Shown in pieces: positions 48,210 through 60,600 of a DNA stretch of 64,000 nt. Source of the stretch: Aphelocoma coerulescens (Eukaryota > Chordata > Aves > Passeriformes > Corvidae); NCBI RefSeq assembly GCF_041296385.1, contig NC_091022.1, positions 24,757,967-24,821,966 on the forward strand, written 5' to 3'. Both the position numbers and the translations under genes were made by a program. How positions within the stretch are numbered: the stretch's first letter is position 1; each line of letters starts with the position of its first letter. The notes beneath the pieces were generated by a model. That model searched no databases and had not been told where the DNA came from. It saw only the letters and a list, made by a program, of their open reading frames with translations.

Positions 48210-48581
48210 CGGGGCGCCGCCGCTGGCCCGGGGCGGGCCATGCCGGGAAGGGCTGTGGCGGGGTGAACAGTGAGCGGACACGCCCGGTCCCGCTGGAGAG
48301 CCGCGCCGGCCTTGGCCTTCCAGCCGGGGTCCGGGGCCGTGAATCCCGGCAGAGCCGCCGCCGCCAGCCCCGCGCCCACGTGCCCGCCCCGCCCCGCCCG
48401 GGACCCGGAAGCACTTTCCCTCCGCGGGGACAGCGCGGCGGCGGCGGCGGTGCCACAGTCACAGCCCCGGTCACAGCCCCGGCTTCGGCCCCGCTGCTCC
48501 CCTTCCGCCCCTCGGCCGCCCCACGGCCGCCGCCCCGTCGCCGCTGTCCTGCTGCTGCAACGCCGCCGCCTCCTTCTCCTC

Positions 48582-48656
48582 ATGAAGCCCGTCGTTGTCT
48601 TCGTCCTCGGCGGGCCCGGGGCGGGCAAGGGGACGCAGTGCGCTCGCATCGTGGAG
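48582..48656 (+). CDS. CMPK1: CMPK1 coding exon 1 (P-loop)
   Basis: Encodes [20 protein letters not shown] then ARIVE, with donor GAG|GTGAGG. The ATG context is weak (C at -3). The exon lies in the CpG island. Confidence 0.95.
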
Positions 48657-51600
48657 GTGAGGTGGAGGGGGTGCGGGACTGCGCGGCCTGGCGACCCCCG
48701 GCCGCGGGGGGCCCTGGGAGTTGTAGGATCCCTCTGTGGAACCCCTGACCCTCTCTGGGGTGGTTGCTTGGGGGTCGTGTCCCTCTCTGCTCGGTGGCGG
48801 GACCCTCATCTGCCTTTCGGTCTGGTCTCTTGTCGAGCCTCCATCCATTCCTCTTCCCTTCGAGGCGATAAATAATAATAACTGACCCACATCTCCCCCT
48901 TAGTGGGTGAAGTGGTGGGGCAGCCCCTCCGTTCCCTTCCAGGCCCTGTCAGGCCGCCTGGCCTTTTCCCTCCTGCCTTTTCCCTCAGCCCCGCGGGATC
49001 CCACCCCACCCGTGCGTCTGCCTGCGCTGGCATCCACGCTGGGGACACCACTGGGGTTTTTGCACCCACTTGGGGTCTGGAGGCTGCCCCAGTTTCGGCC
49101 GGGAGCACCGATTGCCCTCTGTGCCTTGGCGGAGGGGCAGGACAGCGGCCCTGGAGAAGTTCCCGGCCGGCCGGGCGGTGCTGCCTTGTCAGGCCAGTCC
49201 TGCAGCCCATCCCGAGGGGGTGGCTCCGTACACGTCTGCATGGCCACGTAGGTGGCTGCGGGGCTACCACCCGGATGCTGAGGCAGCCGGGGCTGTGGTC
49301 TGGGAGAGGACGTGAGGTGTCTTATAGCGATTGGGAATACGTGCACTTCAAATGGATCAAGGTCCATGTCTTCTGAGGCCTGTCCCATAAATGTTACAGC
49401 TGGTACAGCAGACATTGCAGGGTGCTGGCTTTTTGACCCAGTGCCATTTCAATAAGTTGTGGAAGTAACACGTTAAAAATAGGACAAAATTCTTTTTTTT
49501 TTTCTGTGACACAATATGGTAGAGGTCAAAGGATATCCTGATCCCATAGGTGGTTCATCTTATTCTTTCTTTTTAAAAAGCCTAAGACTGACAGTATAAG
49601 TTGACTAAACTTTCAGTTATATTATCAAATTTTCAGTTTTCCGAATACGTTTTTTCCGGCCTATTGAGACAACAAATATCTAAGAAAGAACGGTGGATGA
49701 TACATGGTGTAGTACTGTCCTTTTAAACACCAAAAACCGCAGGGGTAATTACACTGTATCCAGGTGGATAATTACGGAAGTAGTTAGAGCTGAATGCTTC
49801 CAAACATGTGTGTATGCTGGATTTGAAACAGCTCTTTTATCTTTTTTTTTTCCATTTTTTTTTTTACTGAGCAGTTGTATGTACTTTTCTTATTAAAAGC
49901 TATATAGGATCAAAGCTTATCCATACCCTCACCAAAAGAAATGTTTAAGAACTGTGGTGATGCCCATGTTCCTGAAACTATTGGTGGGAAAGAACCTCAA
50001 AACTCCTGGAACAGGCACACTGTGTGTGTCCTCTGTTCTGGTGGTGCCCCGGGAATACTGTTACAGTTTATCCACGCTGCTGTTACATCCCAGACCTCAG
50101 TGTTGTATAACTAAGTTAAGTGAATTTGGTCCAGACTTAAAAATGCCGTTATGACTTTAGTTCTGAAGGATTTAAACCACAAAGTACAGACTTGCATTCA
50201 AACCAGCATATTCATTAAATTAAATTGTGGGCTGGAAGGTTCATAGTGCTCATAAAGCCTTTTTGGTAAGGTCAAATTCAGCCCTTGGCATGTAGCAAAC
50301 AAATGAGCTTAAACTATAGGGGGACCTTGCAGGCTGTCATTAATGGCTTTCACTAAACCATTAGGGTAGCCTCAGGGCTGAAGTACCTTGTGTGGCTGCT
50401 GGCCTGTGTTTAGGAGGATAAATGCCTGTGGCTGGATAGGCTGATATAATTGGATAAAGACCACTTTATTAGCAGGAGTTCAAATGAGCCATTGCTACTC
50501 AAATTGTATTTCCAGCTAGAAAGGAAAAAAGAAAAACCTTGCTTGTGCTGTATTTATTTTCTTCTCTAAGCCTGGAAAGGGAAATCCAAATTCAAATAAA
50601 TGCAAATTTGCTTTAATTCTGCTAATCCTGTTCACCACATGGAAAGAAGTTTATTGAAGTCAGTGGGCTGACAGTAGAAAGCACTCAGACCTGTTGAATG
50701 CAAAGGACAACCTTCCTGCTGGCTCAGACACCTCCATGAGAGTCACTGGCTAAACTGGGAGGCACAAAGGGTCTGAGGTAGTTTAAGAAACAGTTGGACT
50801 AATGCAAGTGTGCTGGAAAACTTTAGAAAAAGGGCACATGAACAGAGAAGTGTGGGTGAAACACAGCAGAGGTACTGGAGAGCAGCAGATTTTCTAAGCA
50901 CAGATCCTCAACCTGGCCCCTGGCAGCCCCCAGAGAGCCCTGCTGCAGGCGAGTGAGCAGCCTGTGTGCAGTCAATGCTGCCTTTAGGTTGGAAGTGTAT
51001 TTTTATTTGTATTTTAAACCCTGTTGGCAGTTTGCCACAGAGAAAAGGGGGCTGTAGCTGAGTAATAATAAACCTCATTCATCCTTGTTGTAAATGGACT
51101 GCATAATATTAGTTTACATTTGGAATGAATCTGACCCAGTATCTTGCTGTAGAGCTGAAGGTTGTGCTGAACAAAAAGTCAGTATGAGCTATAAATACGT
51201 CTTGGTTGCTATTCATACTGGAGATTTGGGACAGAGCACATCACATGTGGAAGAAGTCTCATTTGGCTGAGGTGAGATCTTGCATGATTTTAGCATCAAA
51301 CCATTTTTATTAAAAACTAAGGGTGTCTAGAGTAAAGGGGTTATTATGTACTTACTACCTGGGAACGATTTCTCAAAGAAGTGTTGTAATTTCTTTTGCT
51401 GACTGTGCTTTACCTTCCCAGAAAAGGGAGATGGGTATCCCATGTTGTAGGTGAAATATGTGTTTGTTAAGTACTAGCCTAAGTCATAACTGTTCAATAT
51501 GTGTGTGCTGGAGTCCCTGCATGTGGAGAAGGCATGTATTTGTGCCAAATTTGGACACAAACTGAGAAATTATTTGAAGGAAGAAGACCTAATAACAAGT

Positions 51601-54600
51601 GGAAATGGATATTGACACAATGTAAGAAAGGGAACAGTGGGTAAGTGATTAGGATTCTTTATCTCCACAGATAAGGTTGGATGAAACAGCTGAACCAGGC
51701 TGGTTTTCTCCGATACAGAGGGAAGACTCAACTCCTGTATGTTCCACAGACACACAGAATTGTCAGAGAAATGCAAATGCAGCAGAACTGCTGCTGTTCT
51801 GGAGCAGTTCCTCCTATTTAGAGAGGGATGAAGCAGAATTCCCTCTTAAGTTCTTATCCTCTCCCTTCCAGCTCTGCAGATTAACTCCTGAAACCTTCCA
51901 CAGCTTTGTTAGGTGGAGCTTGCCATCATCGGGGGCTGTTGCGTAGCTGTCATGTGAGGCAGAATATTTGAGCTATAGTTGAATGATGTCATTTGAATGC
52001 AGGTTCTTGCAATAACCTTCATGCTTTCCACAGTGTATCTTCTGTGACTGTGAGATAATGAAATGTGCTTTATTGCTGACTTCTGAACTTTGCTTATAAA
52101 ATCATTACAGTAAAGTCAAGGAAAAAAAAATGCATTCAGCAAATCTGCACAAAATATGCTTTCTTATGCTTAAATTTTAAATCCTTATAACCTCTGCCTG
52201 AGATGCAAAGCTCTTTGGTTGGTGGGAAGAATAATAACTAAATCACTTGTCTTTATTCCAAGCAAGATTTGAGATGTACTTTTTTGTCTGTTTGTTTTGG
52301 CAAGGTGATCTGTAGAGATTTGGGGTATGCAACACATCACTCTCAGTGTACCTAAAATATAATTCCCCTCTGCCACAGCCCTATCCTGTATGTTTGTGGT
52401 TAAATCTAAAATTAATTCCACAAGGTGGGATGCTGAGCCTTTTCGTTTTTATAAGAGCATAAGTTAATATCCAAATGGAAAAAGCTGTTAAGTTGCTTTG
52501 GGATATATGATAAGGAGATTTCCTAGGGTGAAGGAAACAATGCAAAGAAGAATTCATCGTATCAGAAATGCCTCTCTGAAAGTAGCAGAGGATTTAGGTT
52601 TTGCTGTCATGAGTTAATTGTCTTCTAGAAGTCTGCTGAGAGATGGTGTTAACTTCCTTGAAATAAAAATGGGGTTTAAATTGTTTGCTTTAAACTCACC
52701 TTCCGAAATCACTTTAATGAGTGTCAAGTATTAGTATTCTACTTAGCCTTAAGTTCTCATAGTTGATTTTTAGAATATGAATTTTTATTTCTGAACTTTG
52801 CAGCTTTTTTTTTTTAAAGCATGGTGAGTGTTTAAATCTACCCCCTGAAGATTTAGCCCTGAACATCTCCATTTTGCAGAACACTGGGCATTAAATTTTG
52901 GACTTTCCTGAACATACCGGGGGTGCCTTGTATTGAGTCAGTGCTCCTGAAGCACTGGGGTGCTCTGTTTGCCCCTTTCTCCCTTGGAGGCACCGTGTTG
53001 TGTGTTTTGGTTTGTTAATGTGGGGTTTTTGTTTGTTTTTCTTTCCCAGAGACAAGAACTCATTTCAAACTGAGAAAATTTCTTCCATTTTTTTTAATTG
53101 GAATAAGCAGACAAAGTCTATTACTGCATTATAGTCTGTACCCCAAAGATTTAATTCCATGTGCTAATAGGTCAGACAAAAACTTTCTAGGTTAAAAAAA
53201 ACCCGAATGCTGCAGGCTTTACACAGTTCTATTTTTTATTTTAACTAGTTCTTGAATGGTGTATGTAGCAAGTTTTGGTTGTTTATTAAGGTTGCCCAAG
53301 AGATGACAGATCAGAACTGGGGCAATAAAAGTTTGTATTTTATTTGTTTAAATCTTAAGCCCTATGACTTTCATTTTCAAACTAACAATGATAAGCCAAG
53401 ATAGGAGTCAAGGTCAAAGCAGTAATTTGTGTTTCTCTTGCTTCTTGGCTTCTGCTCCCTTAAGGAAGTCTCAGGCTGTGTGTTTAGTGGGGAGATGTGT
53501 TGCAAGACCACACAGGGCTGAATCAGAAATAAAGCCTGTGCCCTTCGGAAGGGGCTGTGGAAGGAGTCCCAGCGGCAGCTGCCGCACACCACCGATCCCT
53601 CCTGACACCACCGATCCCTCCTGACACCACCGATCCTTCCTGACTGCCCGAGACTGCTGGAGCAGACTCCGCCTGGTTCCAGCGTGGCACAGATGTGACT
53701 CATGGATTTCCAGTTCTGTTCATCTGTTTATTGTATTTACGGAAAACAAAGCGTGTTCTGTCTGCAGAGGGAAAGTTGCAAATCCCGGCTGACAGAAGGA
53801 AGCTGGAAGGGCTGGAGGGCAGGGGAGGGAAGGGCATCCCGGGGAGGCTGCAGTCGCGGGTTGGAATTCGGAGGTGTGGAGCACACAGCTTGTGTGTCCC
53901 AGTTTGTCCTGCTGCGTGGGGGCTGACTGACCAGGCAGAGAGAGACAAACAGCAAGTGGTGTTCTGATCTGCTCTATCCACTGCTGCTGTGGTGGGATTG
54001 ATGGAAACTTGAGCTTGCCTTTCCATTTCACTGGATTTATTTTTTTTTTAATGTTTTTTATGTTTTAATTTTTTTAAAGCAAAAGAGGAGGATGTCTAGA
54101 GTGGTGCTGAAGACAGCACTTCTTCATTCACAATTGGTTTTTGTAAATTATATTTGGAGACCCGTAATTCAGAAAAATAGTTTTAAAGATAATGAGAACT
54201 GGTGTAATAAGTAGAGCTTGTACTACTCTTACCAGTTTTAATCAAGGTGTTCAGGGCACAAAAATTTCTTTTATTTTAGGTGAGAGAAACCCTCAGCAAG
54301 TGTCCTGAATTGGAACAAATCATTGCAGCATGAAGGGCTTGCACTACTTGTGTAATAATGAGAACTTGTGTAATAGTAACTTAGATCTTTTCCTAAATCA
54401 CACCAGCCTGACAGCATAGCAGAAAACATTTTCCCTGAAATACATGTTAGAATATATTTTTCCTTCTCTGTAATATCAGAATCTCTCCAGATTTTAGGTG
54501 CTTGGCATCCAAGTATTTGGAAATATTTTTTTTTTGCCTGATTTCTTTTCAAGTAGTCCATTCAATCTGACGTGTCTAGTAAGAGCTGAGGAAACTTCTT

Positions 54601-57600
54601 TTTTGTTGTTTGGCAGCCACAATCCTGCTCCCTTTTTGACTGCAGAGGAGAAGGATTAGGCAGGAGGGGCAATGAGTCCCATTCTGGGGATTGCATCAAG
54701 ATGTGCTTGGCACTGCTGGAAAGTCCTGCTGGCACAAGGCAGACCTTGTCAAGACACGAGTGTTTTGACCCATGTTTAGTGCAGTTACATCACAGTTTCT
54801 TCTGCAAGCCCTTGGCACTGGGATGATTTGCTCCTGTTCAGGACGCTTGCTGAGGGTTTCTCTCACCTAAAATGAAAGAAAACTTTTTGTCCTGAATGCC
54901 TTGATTAAAACTGGCAAGGGTAGAGTGAGCACCACATCTCTGAAGCCTTCTGTGTGTGGAGCAGCAGCCAAGCCGTTCTCCCCCCTTGTTTGCATTGTTT
55001 AAACCGATGTGTTTTCTTTGGCTCTTGCCTCAGTACAGTTAACAAATAGATGTTTTGCCCCTGAAGGAGAGGTTTGTTTTTCTTATTGCCTGGTTAAGCC
55101 ATTCTGAGGGTTAGTCTTGAATATAATTTATTATTATCTCAAACAAGTCTGTTTGTACAGCAGCACTTTAAAACACTTCTGTCTTTTACTTTCCAGTTCA
55201 GCCGTTAAAAACTACTTTAGTTTGCTGTTGCAAAAGATGGAGAATTCTAACAATTGTCTGACTCAATTTCATTTTCATGCATGAAAAGGGAAATGCCAAG
55301 GAAAATTAAATGGTTTGGTAATCCTCTAAAACCTAAGGGATTATATTTTCCTCCTGTTTTCTCCTTTGTAGAAACCTGATGTTAAAAAAATCATCATTCT
55401 ATAACTTTAGCAAGAAGAACTACGTGTTAATTTAGCATTCAGCAGAGGAATGGTTCTTGCTTATAAGGAATGATTTATTCTGGTTTATGGCTTCTGTAGG
55501 TTATAAATATATAGATTTGCAATTAGTTAGGTATATCCAAATGCAATGTACATTAAGCAAAAGTACAGTGAGCTTACAGAGGATGTCTGTGGAGCTTTTC
55601 CTTCACAGTTACTTACAGCAAAATCTTACTTCTGTTTTTTGCCAACTGTGTACAGTTTTGGAGATTTAGGTAATTATATCCCTTCTTAAATTATGACTAT
55701 GGCAGAACTAACTTTCCATGCTTTGTGGGTGAAATTGGAAAGCAACTGAAATGTTTTAAAGTCACTTAGTGGGTTGTGTAATATTTCTGTTGTACTTAGT
55801 TTGGTAGCCAAGTTTTTAAATCCTAAGTTCACAGCCTCACCAAGTGTGTAGTCACATTATTATGCCTCTCAGACACCTTGTTTAAAATTTGCTTTGGACG
55901 TGGCTGCAGCCAAACTGAAAACCCTGAAGTTTTTTGCTGTTGCTTTTGTTTTGTGTAAAAACTTTCAGGTGAGAATGTATATGTGTGCTCTGTTTTGGAT
56001 GTATAGCTAGCTTAGGCACTCACCAAGGAGATGTCTTTATTGCCTGTTATTATGGACTATATTTGTCGAGGAGAATATTGCACTTTGTTACTTTTCTTGC
56101 AGTGTTAAATGAGCTGAGAAAATGATTATTTTGTGCTGTGAAATGTCCTCTGTAACGATGCATTTCTGTTAGGTAGGAATGTATGTGTATGCTTGCACTA
56201 GGATCTATTTACAATGATAAATGCCTGAGAAATTCAAGTGTAATACATACTTTCCCTCAGTATTTTTTATTAGTGACTATTTTAGCTGCAGTTTGAGGTG
56301 AAAGAGCAATGGTGTGTGCCGTTTTCCTGCACACTGCTATCGGATTGATAGATCTGAACCTGATCTCTCTGCTCTCTCTATTTACTCTTGGTGGTGTGAC
56401 AGAGGGTGGCACCAGTGTAGTTATTTACCTTCATGTGCCACGTCATCCTTAGGAGAAGTCACTGGTTTTCCCCAAGGGCTGCTCTCCGAGTTTATCATGG
56501 TCATCCCAGGGAAGGAGGTAGCAGGGGCAGGAGGACTGTGCAGCTGCCGTGTTAAAGGTGATTTCACCAAGGTAGGAGAGGAAGTTGATGCCAGAACCAC
56601 ATGAACATAGGGATTTCTGACTTACCCTGTGCTTGGGACATTCCTCCAGCTCCAAAGGACCTGCAATCACTTTATACGTTTTCTTTAAGTGGGTGGTTAA
56701 ACAAAATTCTTGTCTTGTTTCCAAACATAACAAAATTGCCTTTGAAAACTGTATGCAAATACCTGACCAAAGCCCTGTTGAGCATTTTATCCAAGGATGT
56801 CCAGTTCTGGTCCCCTCACTTCAAAAAGACATTGAGGTGCTGGGGTGTGTCCAGAGAATGGTAATGGAGCTGGGGAAGGGTCTGGAGAGTGAGTCCTATG
56901 AGCAGCAGCTGAGGGAACTGGAGAAAAAGAGGCTTGGGGGAAACCTCATGCGCAACTCCCTGAAAGGAGTTTTACTAAGATAAGAGTCAGCCTCTTCTCC
57001 CTGGCAACCAGGAACAGGACAAGAGGAAATGGCCTGAAGCTGCACCAGGGGAGGTTTAGGTTGGACATCTGGAAGAATTTCATCACTGAAATGGTTGTCA
57101 GACACTGGAACAGGCCACCCAGGGAGGTGGTGGAGTCACCATTCATGGAAGGATTCAAGAAACAACTGCACGTGGCACTTAAAGCTTTGGTTTCATTGTC
57201 ACAATGATGCTTGGCCAAAGGCTGGACTCAGTGATCTTGGAAGTCTTTTCCATCTTTCATGACTCTCTGATTCTTCCTGTGCGTGCTCTGTGCAGAGTGT
57301 GCTTGAGATTGCACACTGAAGGTGGAACAGATCTGCCACTAGCAAGATGCAATTCCCTGGGTTTTTCTGTTGCAATGCAAGGATAAATAGGGCTGACACT
57401 GTTGACTGATGTTAGGTTTGCACAAGTGCTCTGACTGAAGGGAGCCTGTGTTTGTTTTGCCGTTGCAGAAATACGGCTACACGCACCTTTCTGCCGGTGA
57501 CCTCCTCCGGGATGAGCGGAAAAGGCCGGGCTCCCAGTATGGAGAACTCATTGAGAACTACATTAAGGAGGGGGAAATCGTGCCAGTTGAAATAACAATC

Positions 57601-60600
57601 AGCTTGCTGAAGAGGGTAAGGAAAGGGCTGTTTCCTTGCAGGGTCACTCTTGCAGACTAAGCAGCAAAGCAGCGGCTGTGTTCTGGCAGAACTGCCTTTC
57701 CTCCAGTGTGAGCGGTGTGAATGGGCAGACACGGAGGGGCTTCTCTCAGCAATCACTTGTGTTTCCTCCTGACTGTTGGAGTGCTGAGGGCCTCTCCTAC
57801 CTGGGGATCTGTGAAAATGGATTATTTTTATTTTTATTTATTTTTTAGTAGCTCTAGGAAAATCAATGAAACTGTATTTCTTATTTCCCTGCACTAGCTT
57901 TTGAACCTCTTGGTTCACTCAGTCATATTTGATTGGAGGTTAGAGCCCTTGAAGGACCTAAGATTTGTAAGTTTAATCACAAAATAGATAGTCAGTTGAA
58001 GGAGAAGAGCACCTGCTGATGTTCTTGTGGAAGGAAAAGCTCCAGCCTTTATCTTTATTGGATGTCCATGAAAACAATGGGAGTATCTCTTTTCAGTCAA
58101 AAAAAGGCTGCTGTTCGTGGCACTAAATGTATCTGGAGCTTTTCCCTTAGAATTAACTCTAGATCAGGAATGTTTTGATGTCTTATTGTGTAAATACACT
58201 TCCCAGTATCTTGTAGAGAATCAGATTTAAAGCTGTGATTGTGTTATGAGATTTTGAGCTTTGTGAAATAATGAATTCAGTTTGAATAATAGCTGTGTTG
58301 GTGCAACAGTGAATTAACCAGCATGCATTGATAGTGAAACAAAAGCACATTTTGTAAATCTGCAATAATCCTAAAATAAATGCTTCTCAACTTACCATGT
58401 CAGCATTTTGGGGGTAAATTAATAAGTAGATAAATCAGTGTATGGGCAGGAGATTGTGAACTGAATTATCTTTTATCAGGCTATGGATCAAACAATGGCT
58501 GCCAATTCCCAGAAGAACAAGTTTTTGATTGATGGGTTTCCCAGGAATGAAGATAATCTTCAAGGCTGGAATAAGACTATGGATGGAAAGGCGGATGTTT
58601 CCTTTGTTCTCTTTTTTGATTGTGACAATGAGGTAATGAAGTGTGTAATTCTGTAACTTCCTTTCTTGCATTATTGTGAGAATCATTCAAGAAGAACAAT
58701 TAAACTCTGTCAGGGAGAATGGGCTAATGCAAGAATTGAAGGAAAACTTGGCTTGTGAGTTTGAAGGATTTTTTGGCAACTTGTTTTAGCAGATGAAAAG
58801 CTGCATGTTTATTGAAATAGACAGCTAATGACACTTGGTATAATCATATGTGAATAAATTATATTGAGGAAGTACTCCAGGCAATTGCATTCCTAAAGGA
58901 GATTTATCAAAATTTTAAATACATTTTACAAAATTATTTGGTTACTTTTCAGAAAATATTACTCTGTTTACTCTTAGTAATTGGTTGTTTAGTCCAAAAT
59001 GAACTTGGTACAGTGTCTGCTTTAATTCTGAAGTGCAGCAGCAATCTTTAGTTTCATAGTTATGAGCTGTGCTATAGGATAGTCAGTAATCAACATTTTA
59101 TTCAGCAAGTCATTAGATTACAAGGGCATTTTGACAGTGATGCATTACATTCCTTTAACAACTGCCATGATGTGCTGTCTTTTTAATGTCAGTGCCCTTG
59201 AGCATAAAAACTGATATGAATATCCCAGCACCTTAAGCTGACTTTTTTCATTTTACCCCTTTCCCCAACTTCCTGAGATTTTGTTACTTTTCTTTTTTAC
59301 TTATTTGCAATTATTTTGTAATCCTAAAGAGCATGTGAGGGATTATTATTTTTCTGTTAAAACCTTGAATAACAGTAAATTAATTTTTTCACTTGGTGGG
59401 GCTTTTATTTTGGCATTCTGATTTTTGTACTAGATCTAAAAATAGAAAATGCCTAAATAATCCTTACCATGATTGTACTTTGTATATTTTTAACCATTGT
59501 TGCTCTTGCATGAGTAGGATAAATGTATTCCTGGAGTGTAGCTTTGCTTATTTAACTAAAGGTTTAAAAAAGTTTATTGGGACACTTCTAGCTATGGTTA
59601 GTTCTTCATTTTTTACTTAGATTTTTTAAGTCTTCATTATAGCAATATCAAGTAAGAACATTTTAACTGGCAATAACTTAGTATTGTCAGTGTACCTTAC
59701 AAAATTCTTGAGAGAACATACAGTGACTTTCCTTTAGTGCAGACATATATTAATAGTCCCATTTCACATGCTGCTTTTCAGAAAGCCTGAGCACATCCTT
59801 GAAAATCAGGTAATTTTCTTTTTTAAATGTCTCAGGTCAGAGATCCAGTCAAACCACAGAGCTTGATGCTGCTTTTACTTCCTCTGACCCCAATCCCATT
59901 TTAATAAACTGAAGTGTAAGCCATCATCCTTCTTCTCTGGAAGAACCTAACTTCTCTTGTGAGTTCTGCTTACATCCACCACATCTGGACTGTATTTTGT
60001 GTACCAGGCCAATTCAGATTTTCAGGATTTTTATTTGTTTCTGCTCTTAGGATGATGGCAGCTTGTGTTCCTGGTTGTAGTCATCCTTTTGATGTTTCTT
60101 TGTAGATATGTATTGGCCGCTGTCTTGAAAGAGGCAAGAGCAGTGGTAGGAGTGATGATAATCGGGAGAGCCTGGAAAAGAGGTACTGTCTTCAAAACTT
60201 TTCAGTCCCCTTCTCTTTAGATTTCACTATGTAATGTGGTTTTTTTTCTCCCTGTGCTTTCTCTTAGAATTCATACATATCTGCAGTCTACTAGGCCTAT
60301 CATAGATTTGTATGAGAGAATGGGAAAAGTCAGAAAAGTGGATGCCTCCAAATCTGTTGATGAAGTAAGTATATAAGCCAAAAAAACGTGGGGATGACAG
60401 TGGCAGGGTACAGACTTCTGGCATTCTCCTGAGATGTGTGTGTGTGTGTGGTTAGTCTGCTAATTAAGCACTGATATTAGTACTGAGGGAGGTTGTGGAA
60501 CTCTTGATTTGACTCTTGAAGGACCGAGTAAGATGTGAATATATTACTGTATCCTGCAGCCATAGGGAGGAGAGGAGAGGTCCAACAGGCAGGAATTGTG

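Larger units (their letters stand above)
47936..48581. promoter_or_regulatory. Bidirectional STIL-CMPK1 CpG-island promoter and CMPK1 leader
   Basis: A CpG-rich block separates the divergent genes by less than 1 kb. Motifs seen: three CCAAT boxes (48015-48019, 48056-48060, 48090-48094), GC boxes, TTTAAA (48141-48146), an NRF1-like GCGCAGGCGCA (48167-48177) and an X-box-like palindrome GTTGCCATGGCAGC (48196-48209). Paired CCAAT boxes bind NF-Y and are typical of cell-cycle promoters. X-boxes bind RFX factors. The transcription starts are not visible. Confidence 0.7.
48657..57468 (+). other. CMPK1 intron 1 (8.8 kb)
   Basis: It starts CpG-rich (to about 49.3 kb) and then becomes AT-rich. It contains a three-copy 19-base tandem repeat at 53586 and a CR1 fragment at 56788. 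Open frames within it match no family I recognise. Confidence 0.9.

Noticed and set aside
47640..48649. Long ORFs on both strands over the STIL-CMPK1 CpG island
   Set aside because: Composition artefacts in a promoter. Only the last part of one frame is CMPK1 exon 1.
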